A DNA stretch of 64,000 bases, taken from contig JBBSFB010000005.1 in the NCBI GenBank assembly GCA_038239145.1, positions 67,491 through 131,490 on the forward strand, read 5' to 3'. The DNA comes from PALSA-610 sp038239145. Lineage in GTDB: Bacteria > Actinomycetota > Acidimicrobiia > IMCC26256 > PALSA-610. Shown in pieces: positions 14,801 to 23,129 of this stretch. A program made the translations under genes and the position numbers. Under the pieces are notes generated by a model. It was given only the letters and a program-made list of their open reading frames with translations. It had not been told where the DNA came from and searched no databases. Each line of letters opens with the position of its first letter. Positions within the stretch are counted from its first letter, which is position 1.

Positions 14801-17363
14801 GGGAGAAGCGCGCGGCTCGGCGTCGAATGCGCCGGATCCGGCGCGGCTCACGCACGGCCACCGGAGCACCGATCGCCCGATGCTTGTAGAAGACGCCCTT
14901 CGCCTGCTCGACCAACACGAGATACGCAATCACCATGGCCGCGAGGATCGGGTAGTACACCAGCGGAAGATGGGTGAAACCCAGCGCGTGCCCGAACGGT
15001 GCGTAGGGCACGGCTACGCCGATCGCGGGCACGACCAGCGACGCGATGGTCAGAGGTTTGCTCGGTCGACTCTTCCAGAACGGCCGGCGCCGGGTCCGGA
15101 TCACGAAGATGATGAGCGCCTGGGTCGAAAGGGACTCGACGAACCAACCGGTCCGGAATTCAGCCGCGTGCGCATGCAGGAGGCCGATCATCACTCCGAA
15201 GGTCGCAAAGTCGAAGATCGAGCTGAGCGGACCGAAAAAGATCATGAAGCTCCGGATGAACCCCAGATCCCATGCCGAGGGGCGCGCGAGCATCTCTTCG
15301 TCGACGTCGTCGGTCGGGATGGTCATCTGGCTGCCGTCGTAGAGAAGGTTGTTCAGCAGGATCTGCGACGGCAGCATCGGCAGGAACGACAGAAACGCCG
15401 ACGCGCCCGCGGCACTGAACATGTTCCCGAAGTTGGACGAGGTCGCCATCAACACGTATTTGATGGTGTTCGCGAAGATCCGTCGCCCCTCGACGACGCC
15501 GTCGGCGAGCACCCCGAGATCCTTGTCGAGCAGGATGATGTCGGCCGCGTCCTTGGCGACGTCGGTGCCGGTGTCGACGGAGATGCCAACGTCGGCGTGA
15601 TGTAGAGCGACCGCATCGTTCACGCCGTCGCCCATGAAGGCGACGTCCGCGCCGCGCAGTCGCTGCACCCGGACGATGCGAGCCTTCGTCTCCGGACCGA
15701 CACGAGCGAAGACCGTCGTGTGATCGATTGCATCGCCCAACGCGTCGTCGTCGAGCGCATCGACCTGGTTGCCGGTCATCGAACCCAGCACATCGAGACC
15801 GAGGTCGTGGCACACCTTCACCGCGACCTGCTCGCTGTCACCGGTGATGACCTTGACGACGATTCCGAGCTGTGCAAGCCGGGCCAACGAGGGCGCGGCA
15901 TCGCCCTTGGGCCGGTCGGTGAAGACCGCGAACCCGATCAGTCCGAGATGCTGCTCGTCGGCATCGGTCGGCGTCGAGAGACCGGGCGCGAGGCGGGCGC
16001 CTATGGCGATCACCCGCGCCCCGGCGTCGTAGAGAGCGGAGAGCGTCGTCTTCGCGCTCGGCGGAACATCGTTGCTGCGCGCGAGCACGCCTTCGGGCTC
16101 GCCCTTCACGATCAGCCACCGCTGCCGATCGGGAGCGTCGGCGACCACGGCCGACAGACGGCGTTCGTGGTCGAACGGGCGCAGGGCAACCCGGTTCCAG
16201 CGCCCGGCCGCGCCCGCCACCAGCGGTTCCGCGGCGTCCCAGAGCGCGACGTCGAGCGCGTTTCCGCTGACGGCCTTCCCCGCGTCGACCAGAGCCTCGT
16301 TGCAGACGAGTCCGAGCACGTGCACCGGGATCGCGGCAGCGCCCTCGGCGTCGATTGCCCGGTCGAGCGTGATGTGCCCCTCGGTGAGGGTTCCCGTCTT
16401 GTCGGTGAACAGCAGCGTGATGTTGCCGAGATCCTCAATGCTCACCAACCGCTTGACGAGCACCTTCTTGCGCGCGAGCCGACGGGACCCGGTCGAGAGG
16501 CTCACCGTCACGATCGCCGGCAACAACTGCGGCGTGAGTCCGATCGCGATCGCAAGCGAGAACAGCAGCGCATCGATGAGAGGCCGGTGGAGCGCCACAT
16601 TGATGACGAAGATCGACACGGTGAGAACGCCGGCGACGCGAACGAGGAGGAAGGAGAACTTTCGCAGCCCGACCTGAAAAGCGGTTTCGCCCGGCCGCTC
16701 ACCGAGTCCGAGTGCGATCCTCCCGAACGCAGTCTGCATGCCGGTGCGCACGACGACCCCGCGCCCGGCCCCTTCGCGGACGACGGTTCCCATGAGCACG
16801 CACGACTGCGCGTGCGAGCTCGGATCGGAGGTCTTCTCCACCGGCATCGACTCGCCCGTCAGGATGGCTTCGTCGCACTCGAGCTCCGTCGTCTCGAGCA
16901 GGCGCATGTCCGCCGGCACGATGTCGCCGACCGAAAGCTGCACCACGTCTCCCGGGACGAGCGAGACGACGTCGACGCGTTGCGGGGTGCCCGCCCGAAC
17001 TACGAGCGCCGTATGACGGATCTGTGCGTGTAGCGCGGCGACCGCCTGCTCCGATCGGAACTCGTTCACGAACCCGAGTCCGACCGACAGGCCGACGATG
17101 ACGCCGATGATCACCGCGTCGGTCGGGTCCCCGGTGAGGCCCGAGACCGCGGCCGCTGCAAGCAGCAACAGCAGGAGTGGGTTGCGCAACTGCCGGGCGA
17201 GCACACTCCACGCGCGCACTGTGTGGCTGGTCAACGCGTTGGGCCCGTACTCGCTGAGTCGTCGGCTCGCTTCGTCGGGCGAGAGACCCGCGGGTCTCGA
17301 CTCCATGGCTCCGAGCGCCGCATCGCACGACATCTGCGCGACGCGATCGATGTCCTGGAGCAC
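14763..17363 (-). CDS. mgtA: P-type ATPase, MgtA-like (type IIIB) Mg2+ importer (866 aa)
   Basis: All P-type landmarks are present: AILTGESMPVEK (actuator TGES), LLFTDKTGTLTEGH (phosphorylated Asp), IVKGEPEGVL (nucleotide site) and MGDGVNDAVALHHAD (hinge). The C-terminal membrane part contains NNLLYDGSQMTIPTDDVD and FFGPLSSIFDFATF, which are distinctive for MgtA/MgtB rather than calcium or copper pumps. Expected function is ATP-driven Mg2+ uptake across the cytoplasmic membrane. It starts with GTG at 17363 inside the stop codon (TAGTG) of the PNPOx gene, so translation is coupled. Its place beside DevR and stress proteins recalls the P-type pump CtpF of the mycobacterial dormancy regulon, though the subfamily differs. 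Confidence 0.92.
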   Translation of the reverse strand: MLQDIDRVAQMSCDAALGAMESRPAGLSPDEASRRLSEYGPNALTSHTVRAWSVLARQLRNPLLLLLLAAAAVSGLTGDPTDAVIIGVIVGLSVGLGFVNEFRSEQAVAALHAQIRHTALVVRAGTPQRVDVVSLVPGDVVQLSVGDIVPADMRLLETTELECDEAILTGESMPVEKTSDPSSHAQSCVLMGTVVREGAGRGVVVRTGMQTAFGRIALGLGERPGETAFQVGLRKFSFLLVRVAGVLTVSIFVINVALHRPLIDALLFSLAIAIGLTPQLLPAIVTVSLSTGSRRLARKKVLVKRLVSIEDLGNITLLFTDKTGTLTEGHITLDRAIDAEGAAAIPVHVLGLVCNEALVDAGKAVSGNALDVALWDAAEPLVAGAAGRWNRVALRPFDHERRLSAVVADAPDRQRWLIVKGEPEGVLARSNDVPPSAKTTLSALYDAGARVIAIGARLAPGLSTPTDADEQHLGLIGFAVFTDRPKGDAAPSLARLAQLGIVVKVITGDSEQVAVKVCHDLGLDVLGSMTGNQVDALDDDALGDAIDHTTVFARVGPETKARIVRVQRLRGADVAFMGDGVNDAVALHHADVGISVDTGTDVAKDAADIILLDKDLGVLADGVVEGRRIFANTIKYVLMATSSNFGNMFSAAGASAFLSFLPMLPSQILLNNLLYDGSQMTIPTDDVDEEMLARPSAWDLGFIRSFMIFFGPLSSIFDFATFGVMIGLLHAHAAEFRTGWFVESLSTQALIIFVIRTRRRPFWKSRPSKPLTIASLVVPAIGVAVPYAPFGHALGFTHLPLVYYPILAAMVIAYLVLVEQAKGVFYKHRAIGAPVAVREPRRIRRIRRRAARFSHWGTLTRVDRDH

Positions 17364-17776
17364 TACCGAACGCTACGGCCTCTGAGGTCGGCGCCTAGCC
17401 GCCGCCCGGTCACCAGCTCACAGGACAATCGCACCATCGTCCCGTCTGGTCCGCTCGTGCTCATCTCGTCCGCGGCCACGCTCGCGCGGCCGACCACTAG
17501 CACGCTCCACCCCACCCCCGCGCCGTTGTCGTAGACGTCGGTTTCGAACGCGAGCACGTCTCCGGTCTCGGTAGCCGCCAGCAGCGACCCGGGACGAACC
17601 CGAAATGTGATCTCATCGCCGCGGTAGACGTAGCTCACCGGGACGATGAGTGGAAGGGCGCCCCTCGTCGTCCCGACCACACCGAACGCGCGCGTCGCGA
17701 GCAGATCACGGCACTCGCCTTCGTCGAGAGCCTCACCGGCATCGATCCGAGTTGGGAAACCGCCTACGCCGACCAC
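17363..17776 (-). CDS. PNPOx-fold flavin/deazaflavin-binding protein (137 aa)
   Basis: Short split-barrel protein: LATRAFGVVGTTRGALPLIVPVSYVYRGDEITFRV is the standard first half, and VGWSVLVVGRA the strand that lines the flavin pocket. Members bind FMN or F420 and reduce small substrates; several belong to the mycobacterial DosR regulon. A paralogue lies at 22516-22974 and shares the PxxxPVxY and GWSVLxxG segments. It is directly coupled to the ATPase gene (shared TAGTG). A weak DosR-like box is centred about 40 nt upstream of the start (17812-17825). Confidence 0.85.
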   Translation of the reverse strand: MVGVGGFPTRIDAGEALDEGECRDLLATRAFGVVGTTRGALPLIVPVSYVYRGDEITFRVRPGSLLAATETGDVLAFETDVYDNGAGVGWSVLVVGRASVAADEMSTSGPDGTMVRLSCELVTGRRLGADLRGRSVR

Positions 17777-17811
17777 CCGTCCAGTGTCGGTCTCGACGCA
17801 CGGATTTGGCA

Positions 17812-17825
17812 GGGCCGAAAGACCA
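17812..17825. promoter_or_regulatory. Weak DosR-like box upstream of PNPOx/ATPase pair
   Basis: GGGCCGAAAGACCA matches 10 of 14 core positions of the two stronger boxes in this window (GGGACCAAAGTCCC). It is placed 36-49 nt before the PNPOx start, like the box before the acyl-CoA synthetase gene. The match alone could be chance; position and context raise it. Confidence 0.35.
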
Positions 17826-18013
17826 ATCCCCGGAGGGTGATGGAACGCGGACCCTCACTCTCCGACGAGATTCTTCGCCAGACGCCCCGCGCCGCACTCG
17901 ACGGGATGCTCGTGGTCGACGAGGATATCGGTCGTCGCGATTCCGGAGCCGAGAACGGCGTACGCCATATGGCCGAACGGGCGACGGCGCTCGGTGGACG
18001 CGGCGCGCCCCGG

Positions 18014-18667
18014 TTACGAACCCGACGGCTTGCGCTTCGACGCGAGCTTGGTCGCGAACACGGCCGCCTCGGTGCGGCGTTCCATGCCCAACTTCGAGAG
18101 CAGGTTCGACACGTAGTTCTTCACGGTCTTCTCCGCAAGGAACAGCCGCTCGCCGATCTGGCGATTGGTAAGGCCCTCGGCAATGAGATCGAGGATCTTG
18201 CGTTCCTGGTCGGTGACGCGCGCGAGGCGGGGATCTTCCTCCGGCCCACTCCGGAGTCGTTCGAGCACGCGCGCCGTGACGCTCGGGTCGAGGAGCGACT
18301 GGCCGGCCGCGACCCGGCGCACCGCGTCGACGAGATCCGTGCCCTTGATCTGTTTGAGGAGATAACCGGCCGCGCCGGCCATGATCGAGTCGAAGAGCGC
18401 CTCGTCATCGGAGAACGACGTGAGGATGACGCATTGGATCGCGCTGTCGATCGAACGCACCTCCCGGCACACCTCGACCCCGTTGCCGTCGGGGAGGCGC
18501 ATGTCGACGATTGCGACGTCGGGCTTCGCCGCGGGAATGCGGGCAACGCCATCGGCGGCTGTACCTGCTTCGCCGACGATCTCGACGTCGTCGTGGGCTT
18601 CGAGGAGCTCCCGGACACCCCGCCGGACGATCTCGTGATCGTCCAACAAGAACACCCGGATGCTCAT
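18014..18667 (-). CDS. devR: NarL/LuxR-type response regulator, DevR/DosR-like (217 aa)
   Basis: The receiver domain has VFLLDDHE (acidic pair), VAIVDMRLPDGNG (phospho-acceptor Asp about 55), LTSFSD (Thr 83) and YLLKQIKG (Lys 105), each one residue off the DosR numbering. The C-terminal LuxR helix-turn-helix reads LTNRQIGERLFLAEKTVKNY and ends KLGMERRTEAAVFATKL, nearly identical in style to mycobacterial DevR. DevR activates the hypoxia/NO dormancy regulon when phosphorylated by DevS/DosT. No histidine kinase gene is in the window, so the partner must lie elsewhere. Two palindromes resembling its known binding site occur nearby (19581, 22323). It is followed by a 240-nt gap with no convincing gene. 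Confidence 0.9.
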   Translation of the reverse strand: MSIRVFLLDDHEIVRRGVRELLEAHDDVEIVGEAGTAADGVARIPAAKPDVAIVDMRLPDGNGVEVCREVRSIDSAIQCVILTSFSDDEALFDSIMAGAAGYLLKQIKGTDLVDAVRRVAAGQSLLDPSVTARVLERLRSGPEEDPRLARVTDQERKILDLIAEGLTNRQIGERLFLAEKTVKNYVSNLLSKLGMERRTEAAVFATKLASKRKPSGS

Positions 18668-18710
18668 GCGTTCTCCCGCTCGCTCATGCGAGGGTAACCG
18701 GGCAGCGCCC

Positions 18711-19508
18711 TCACCCGGTGCAGTGCGTGACGAGCAGCGGGCACGCGGCCAGGTTCAGTACCGACATCGTGACGCTCCCGAGCGCGACCCGGGCCACACC
18801 CGTGCGCGCGCGAGAGCTCATCGCGATCATCCCCGCAGGAAGATCGGCGCCGAAGTCAGCCAACGCGCCTGCGGTGTACGCGTTGCGCAGAAGGTGGGCG
18901 CGGACCCGTTGCGGGCCCCCGAAGTGCTCTACGACCGGGTCGAGGAGCGTCTCCGGGTGTTCGATGCTCTCGACGTCGAGGGGACTGATCACGACCGCAG
19001 CATCCGACTCGAGGCCGAGTTGCCCGGCCCATTCGAGCGCGACTGGAGCGATGCACTCCGACGCGTCGGTGCCGTCGACGCACACGAGCATGCGCGCGTT
19101 CGCAGTCATGAAATCCTCGCGACAGTGGCGCCCCACGACCACTACCGGCCGATCCGAGCGGCGAATCACCTCTTCGGTAGTGCTGCCCAACACCGACCAC
19201 CGCAGTCGCCCGCGCCCGTGACTCGTCATGCACGCGACTCGGTCGTCCGACTCGCCGACCAGCTTCACGATCGCGTCGACGGGAACGTCGTCGGAATTGA
19301 CGAACGTCTGGGCCGGCGTTTCCGGGTGACGCGCCGCGACCTCGGCGAGGTACTGCGCGGGCTCGTGCGGTCCGTCGTGACTGGCGGAGAGGAGCAAGAC
19401 CCCGCCGCCGAGCCGCCGGGCGATCGCACTGGCGACCGAGACCGCACGTTCGGCGGCCGGCGAACCGTCGAGCGGCACTACGAGAGTTGTGGGTATCACG
19501 TTGCTCAT
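18711..19508 (-). CDS. Universal stress protein with two Usp domains (265 aa)
   Basis: Tandem Usp domains (about residues 1-130 and 135-265). The first opens TTLVVPLDGSPAAERAVSVA and has the ATP-binding signature SHGRGRLRWSVLGSTTEEV followed by RPVVVVG. The second opens MLVCVDGTDASE and ends SRARTGVARVALGSVTMSVL with CPLLVTH, slightly altered in the phosphate loop. Double-domain Usps are typical DosR-regulon members in mycobacteria (for example next to devR). The gene is 43 nt upstream of devR on the same strand and has a DosR-like box 73-92 nt before its start, so hypoxia/NO control is likely (inference). Confidence 0.92.
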   Translation of the reverse strand: MSNVIPTTLVVPLDGSPAAERAVSVASAIARRLGGGVLLLSASHDGPHEPAQYLAEVAARHPETPAQTFVNSDDVPVDAIVKLVGESDDRVACMTSHGRGRLRWSVLGSTTEEVIRRSDRPVVVVGRHCREDFMTANARMLVCVDGTDASECIAPVALEWAGQLGLESDAAVVISPLDVESIEHPETLLDPVVEHFGGPQRVRAHLLRNAYTAGALADFGADLPAGMIAMSSRARTGVARVALGSVTMSVLNLAACPLLVTHCTG

Positions 19509-19580
19509 CGCCTCCTGCTGCGTACGCTCTCGAACGTACGGGCAGCATTCGCCGCCGACGAGGGTCGTCTGGCCCGCGCC

Positions 19581-19600
19581 GGAAGGACCAAAGTCCCCTC
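19581..19600. promoter_or_regulatory. DosR-like operator box upstream of the Usp gene
   Basis: Core GGACCAAAGTCCC is shared exactly with the box at 22323 and fits the published mycobacterial DosR palindrome TTSGGGACTWWAGTCCCSAA at most core positions. It lies 73-92 nt upstream of the Usp start and overlaps the stop codon of the acyl-CoA synthetase gene. Confidence 0.65.
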
Positions 19601-22301
19601 AGGTCCGCAGTCGCCGGAGGCCGGCCGGCGTCCGCGCGACCGGCGGCGAGACCCGGATCTTGACGTCGATCGCGAGCACGCCGGCGGGCGATACCACGAC
19701 CGGGTTGATGTCCATCTCCACGACCTCTTCGATCTCCTCCGCGAGCACGCCGACCCGCAGGATCACTTCCTCGAGAGCGGCGACGTCGGTCGGCGCGCTC
19801 CCCCGGTAACCGAAGAAGAGGCGCGAACCCCGAAGCGATCGGACGAGGTCGTGCGCATCTTCATCGGTCACCGGGACCAGGCGGAGGGCGTGGTCCCCGA
19901 GCAGCTCCGCGGTCACGCCGCCGAGCCCGAACAACACCAACGGCCCGAACGACGGATCGTGGGTGATCCCGAGGATCACCTCGACACCGGCGGGGACCAT
20001 GGGCTGGACGACCGCGCCCGTCATGGCGGGCCCGACCGATTGCAACATCGCGTCGAAGGCGATGCCAACGCTCGCTTCGTCACGAAGGCCGAGCGCGACG
20101 CCGCCCACATCGGTCTTGTGCACGAGATCGGGCGCGCTCGCTTTCAACACGACCGGGAACCCGATCTCGCGGGCCGCGGCCCGAGCCTCGTCCGCGTCGG
20201 CCACCGAACGGAACGGCACGGTGGGGATTCCGAAACACGCCAGGAGCGCCGCGGCTTCCGGCTGATCGAGCCAACTGCCCTCGGGACTCTCGTGCAACGC
20301 CGCGCCGACGATGGCGCGGGCGCCGTGCAGACTGATACCTGCGAGCGCCGGCACGCTTCCCGGCGGGCGCCGGCGCCAGTCCCCCAGTTCGGCGACCCGA
20401 CCCAGCGCGTGCGCGGCCGATTCCGGGAACGCGAACGACGGGATCGTGCGGCGCCCGTCGATTCCCCGCAGCGCGTCCGGGACACCCGTGCTGCCGAGGA
20501 AACAGGCCAACACCGGTTTGGTTACCTCCGTCCCGGCCGCCGTCGCGATCGCGTGAGCCACGTCGTCGGCGCGGGTAACGAGCGGCGGAACGAAGATCGC
20601 GAGCACCGCGTCGATCGCGGGGTCGGCGAGCGCGATGCGCAGGGCGCCTTCGAACTGTTCGGCCGTCGCGCCCGCAACCAGGTCGATCGGATTACGAACG
20701 GTCGCGCCGGGCGTGAGGATCTGGCGGAGCGCATCCTGCGTCGCCGGTCCGAGCTCGGCGATCTCGAGACCCGCGCCTTCGCAGGCATCGGCCGCGAGGA
20801 TGCCGGGCCCACCCGCATTGCTGACGATCGCGACGCGACGGCCTGCCGGAATCGGTTGGTGCGCGAGCACCATTGCCGTCGAGAGGAGCTCGTCGAGGGT
20901 GTCGACACGGATCACCCCGGCTTGGCGAAACAGCGCGTCGACGGCCACATCGGATGATGCGAGCGCGGCGGTGTGCGACGAGGCGGCGCGGCTTCCGGCC
21001 GTGGTCCGGCCGCTCTTGACCGCGACGATCGGTTTCGAGCGGGCGAGGTTGCGCGCCAGCCGCGCGAACTTGCCCGGGTTACCGAACGACTCCAAGTAGA
21101 GGAGGATCACTTCGGTCTGGGTGTCCTCGGCCCAGTACTGCAGCAGATCGTTGCCGCTGATGTCGGACTTGTTCCCCACCGACACGAACTGCGATATCCC
21201 GATGCCGAGGTCGCCGGCGCGGCTCATCAGCTCGATGCCGAGCCCGCCCGACTGCGACAGGAACGCCACGTTCCCGGCCACCGGGCGAGCAGGCGCGAAG
21301 GTGGCGTTCATCCGGATGTTCGACGCGGTGTTCACCACGCCGAGACAGTTCGGCCCGACGACCCGCATGCCGTTGCCGCGCGCGAGCGCGACCAGCTCGC
21401 GCTCGGCCGCCTTCCCGTCGGTCCCCGTCTCCGCGAACCCGGCCGAGATGACGATCAGCCCGTGCACACCCTTCTCCGCACACTGCCGCGCGACTGTGAG
21501 CACGGCGGATGCGGGGACGACGACGACCGCGAGATCGACCGCGTCGGGAACGTCGAGCACGCTCGCGTACGCGCGCACGCCCGCGACCGAGACCGACGTG
21601 GGATGCACGGGGTACACCGGGCCCTCGAACCCGTAGCCGAGCAGGTTGCGAAAGATCTCGTGCCCGATCGTTCCCGGGCTACGACCGGCACCGATCACCG
21701 CGATCGAACGGGGTGCGAGGAGCCGCTCGATCGACGCCGACTCGGCCCTGCTCTCGCGGGCGTCGACCACGCCGATCGAAGCCGGCGTAGGCGCGATCGC
21801 GAACCGCACGCGAATCGTTCCCTGATCGAAGTGACTCTCGGCGATCCATCCCGCGTCGGCGAAGACGCGGAGCATCTTCGAGTTGCTCGGAAGCGTGTCA
21901 GCCCAGAAGGTCGCAATGCCCTGGGCGCGGGCGACGACCGCGAGGTGCTCGAGCAACAGCGTCGCCAATCCGCGCCGTTGCTGATCGTCGGCAACGGTAA
22001 ACGCGACCTCGGCTTCGGACGGCTCGATGCGGTCGTAACGTGCGACTGCGACGATCTCCGGTCCGAGCTGCGCGACCAGCACCATGTGATCGACGTAGTC
22101 GACGGATGTGAGCCGCTCCAGTTGCACCGCCGTTGGCCGAGGCACCGGCGAGAAGAACCGGAGATAGATCGAGTCGTCGCTGAGTCGTTCATAGAGACGC
22201 AGCAGTGCGGCCTCGTCGTCGGGCCGGCTCGGGCGTATGCGTGCGGTCCCACCGTCGGCCAGGACGACGTCGCTCTCCCAACGCGCCGGATACTCGACCA
22301 C
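19599..22301 (-). CDS. GNAT acetyltransferase fused to ADP-forming acyl-CoA synthetase, Pat-like (900 aa)
   Basis: Fusion in the order GNAT, CoA-binding, CoA-ligase, ATP-grasp. GNAT covers about residues 1-165 (VADDQQRRGLATLLLEHL is the acetyl-CoA loop). The Rossmann CoA-binding domain begins SIAVIGAGRSPGTIGHEIF. The ligase part contains SGRTTAGSRAASSHTAALAS with the probable phospho-His, and the ATP-grasp domain starts near residue 680 (FGIPTVPFRSVADADEA, then FPVVLKASAPDLVHKTDVGG). Homologues acetylate acetyl-CoA synthetase and other proteins on lysine. Here the synthetase part looks catalytically complete, so acyl-CoA synthesis is possible too. A DosR-like box sits 22-41 nt before the start. 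Confidence 0.92.
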   Translation of the reverse strand: MVEYPARWESDVVLADGGTARIRPSRPDDEAALLRLYERLSDDSIYLRFFSPVPRPTAVQLERLTSVDYVDHMVLVAQLGPEIVAVARYDRIEPSEAEVAFTVADDQQRRGLATLLLEHLAVVARAQGIATFWADTLPSNSKMLRVFADAGWIAESHFDQGTIRVRFAIAPTPASIGVVDARESRAESASIERLLAPRSIAVIGAGRSPGTIGHEIFRNLLGYGFEGPVYPVHPTSVSVAGVRAYASVLDVPDAVDLAVVVVPASAVLTVARQCAEKGVHGLIVISAGFAETGTDGKAAERELVALARGNGMRVVGPNCLGVVNTASNIRMNATFAPARPVAGNVAFLSQSGGLGIELMSRAGDLGIGISQFVSVGNKSDISGNDLLQYWAEDTQTEVILLYLESFGNPGKFARLARNLARSKPIVAVKSGRTTAGSRAASSHTAALASSDVAVDALFRQAGVIRVDTLDELLSTAMVLAHQPIPAGRRVAIVSNAGGPGILAADACEGAGLEIAELGPATQDALRQILTPGATVRNPIDLVAGATAEQFEGALRIALADPAIDAVLAIFVPPLVTRADDVAHAIATAAGTEVTKPVLACFLGSTGVPDALRGIDGRRTIPSFAFPESAAHALGRVAELGDWRRRPPGSVPALAGISLHGARAIVGAALHESPEGSWLDQPEAAALLACFGIPTVPFRSVADADEARAAAREIGFPVVLKASAPDLVHKTDVGGVALGLRDEASVGIAFDAMLQSVGPAMTGAVVQPMVPAGVEVILGITHDPSFGPLVLFGLGGVTAELLGDHALRLVPVTDEDAHDLVRSLRGSRLFFGYRGSAPTDVAALEEVILRVGVLAEEIEEVVEMDINPVVVSPAGVLAIDVKIRVSPPVARTPAGLRRLRT

Positions 22302-22322
22302 GAACCCAAGCTACGCGCGCCG

Positions 22323-22342
22323 GATGGGACCAAAGTCCCGAA
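22323..22342. promoter_or_regulatory. Strong DosR-like operator box between divergent genes
   Basis: The 20-mer GATGGGACCAAAGTCCCGAA contains both half-sites GGGAC and GTCCC around CAAA and ends in CGAA, close to the mycobacterial DosR consensus TTSGGGACTWWAGTCCCSAA. It lies 22-41 nt upstream of the GNAT-synthetase start on the minus strand and 174 nt upstream of the PNPOx start on the plus strand, so it could serve both. Confidence 0.75.
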
Positions 22343-22456
22343 TCGCCCGTCAGACGTCCTTTGCCAACGCGGCCCATCGACTCTGCCACCCAGGGCCCGC
22401 GCAGCCGACGATGACGAGAGATCCCAGCCTGGGGCGGACCCTTACGAGGAGACAAC

Positions 22457-22513
22457 GTGGCACAGACCCAGACACTCTTCCGGGACACCTGCGAACTGAT
22501 CTCGACGCCGTGA
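22457..22513 (+). CDS. Possible 18-residue leader peptide before the second PNPOx gene
   Basis: A GTG at 22457 is preceded by a good ribosome binding site (GAGGAGA at 22446-22452) and opens an 18-codon frame reading MAQTQTLFRDTCELISTP, ending with TGA at 22511-22513. The PNPOx ATG is only 2 nt further on and has no binding site of its own, so ribosomes finishing the leader would restart there. The peptide has no run of one amino acid that would suggest attenuation. Confidence 0.4.
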   Translation: MAQTQTLFRDTCELISTP

Positions 22514-22515
22514 AC

Positions 22516-22974
22516 ATGGACTCCGATGGCGCAGGCGGCGACGGGGTACTCCAAACGCTGGACCGCAGCGTGTGTCTCGGACTCTTACGGGCCGAGAGCG
22601 TCGGGAGGATCGCGCTCGTCGTCGACGGCGACCCGATCATCCTGCCGGTGAACTACCGCTTCGTAGAACCGGCGTCGGGTCCGTTGATCGCAGTCCGGAC
22701 CCGGGCGGGCAGTGTCATCGACCACGCACCGACCAACGTCGCCTTCGAGATCGACTCGATCGATCCCGTACATCACCAAGGTTGGTCGGTACTCGCGCGG
22801 GGTGAGCTGCTCCACGCGGCGCGCTCGTCGTCCCAGTTCCGGGAGCGTTACGACCCGGAATCGTGGTTGGACGATCCGGAGTCGTGGCTGTTGATCGATC
22901 CCTGGGCCATCACCGGCCGAGCGCTGCACGGCGCGGAACCAGTGTGGCCGCCGCGGCCGGGCGAATACATGTGA
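22516..22974 (+). CDS. PNPOx-fold protein, second copy (152 aa)
   Basis: Split-barrel flavin/deazaflavin-type protein: LLRAESVGRIALVVDGDPIILPVNYRF is the N-terminal half and HQGWSVLARGELL the conserved pocket strand; the C-terminal DPWAITGRALH is usual for the group. It is the paralogue of the gene at 17363-17776 but has a longer C-terminus. The ATG at 22516 (alternative GTG 22510) is 2 nt after the stop of a short leader frame with a good ribosome site. It is divergent from the GNAT-synthetase gene across the strong DosR-like box, so it is a probable member of the same regulon. Confidence 0.85.
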   Translation: MDSDGAGGDGVLQTLDRSVCLGLLRAESVGRIALVVDGDPIILPVNYRFVEPASGPLIAVRTRAGSVIDHAPTNVAFEIDSIDPVHHQGWSVLARGELLHAARSSSQFRERYDPESWLDDPESWLLIDPWAITGRALHGAEPVWPPRPGEYM

Positions 22975-23129
22975 CCGACCGCGGCCTGTGAGTCCGGTCC
23001 GTCCGGACGGTCTGTCGCCCGCCGCTCGGGCTCGGTCCTCCGATTCGGGGAAGGGCCCGCGTGCCCTTCAGCTGCCCCGTCCCGGGGTCGATAGCCACTC
23101 CGGCGAGCCGCGATCCGGAGGAGGCGACG

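Noticed and set aside
15720..17033. Plus-strand open frame opposite the P-type ATPase
   Set aside because: It is antisense to TGES and DKTGT motifs and has no features of its own.
17837..18013. Small minus-strand frame of about 37 residues between devR and the PNPOx gene
   Set aside because: It begins with ATG and reads fairly protein-like (VLGSGIATTDILVDHEHPVE), but has no family match, is very short and lacks a ribosome site; support is too weak.
18660..20957. Long plus-strand open frame opposite the Usp and GNAT-synthetase genes
   Set aside because: Low-complexity Arg/Asp-rich translation; the minus strand carries Usp and acyl-CoA synthetase signatures.
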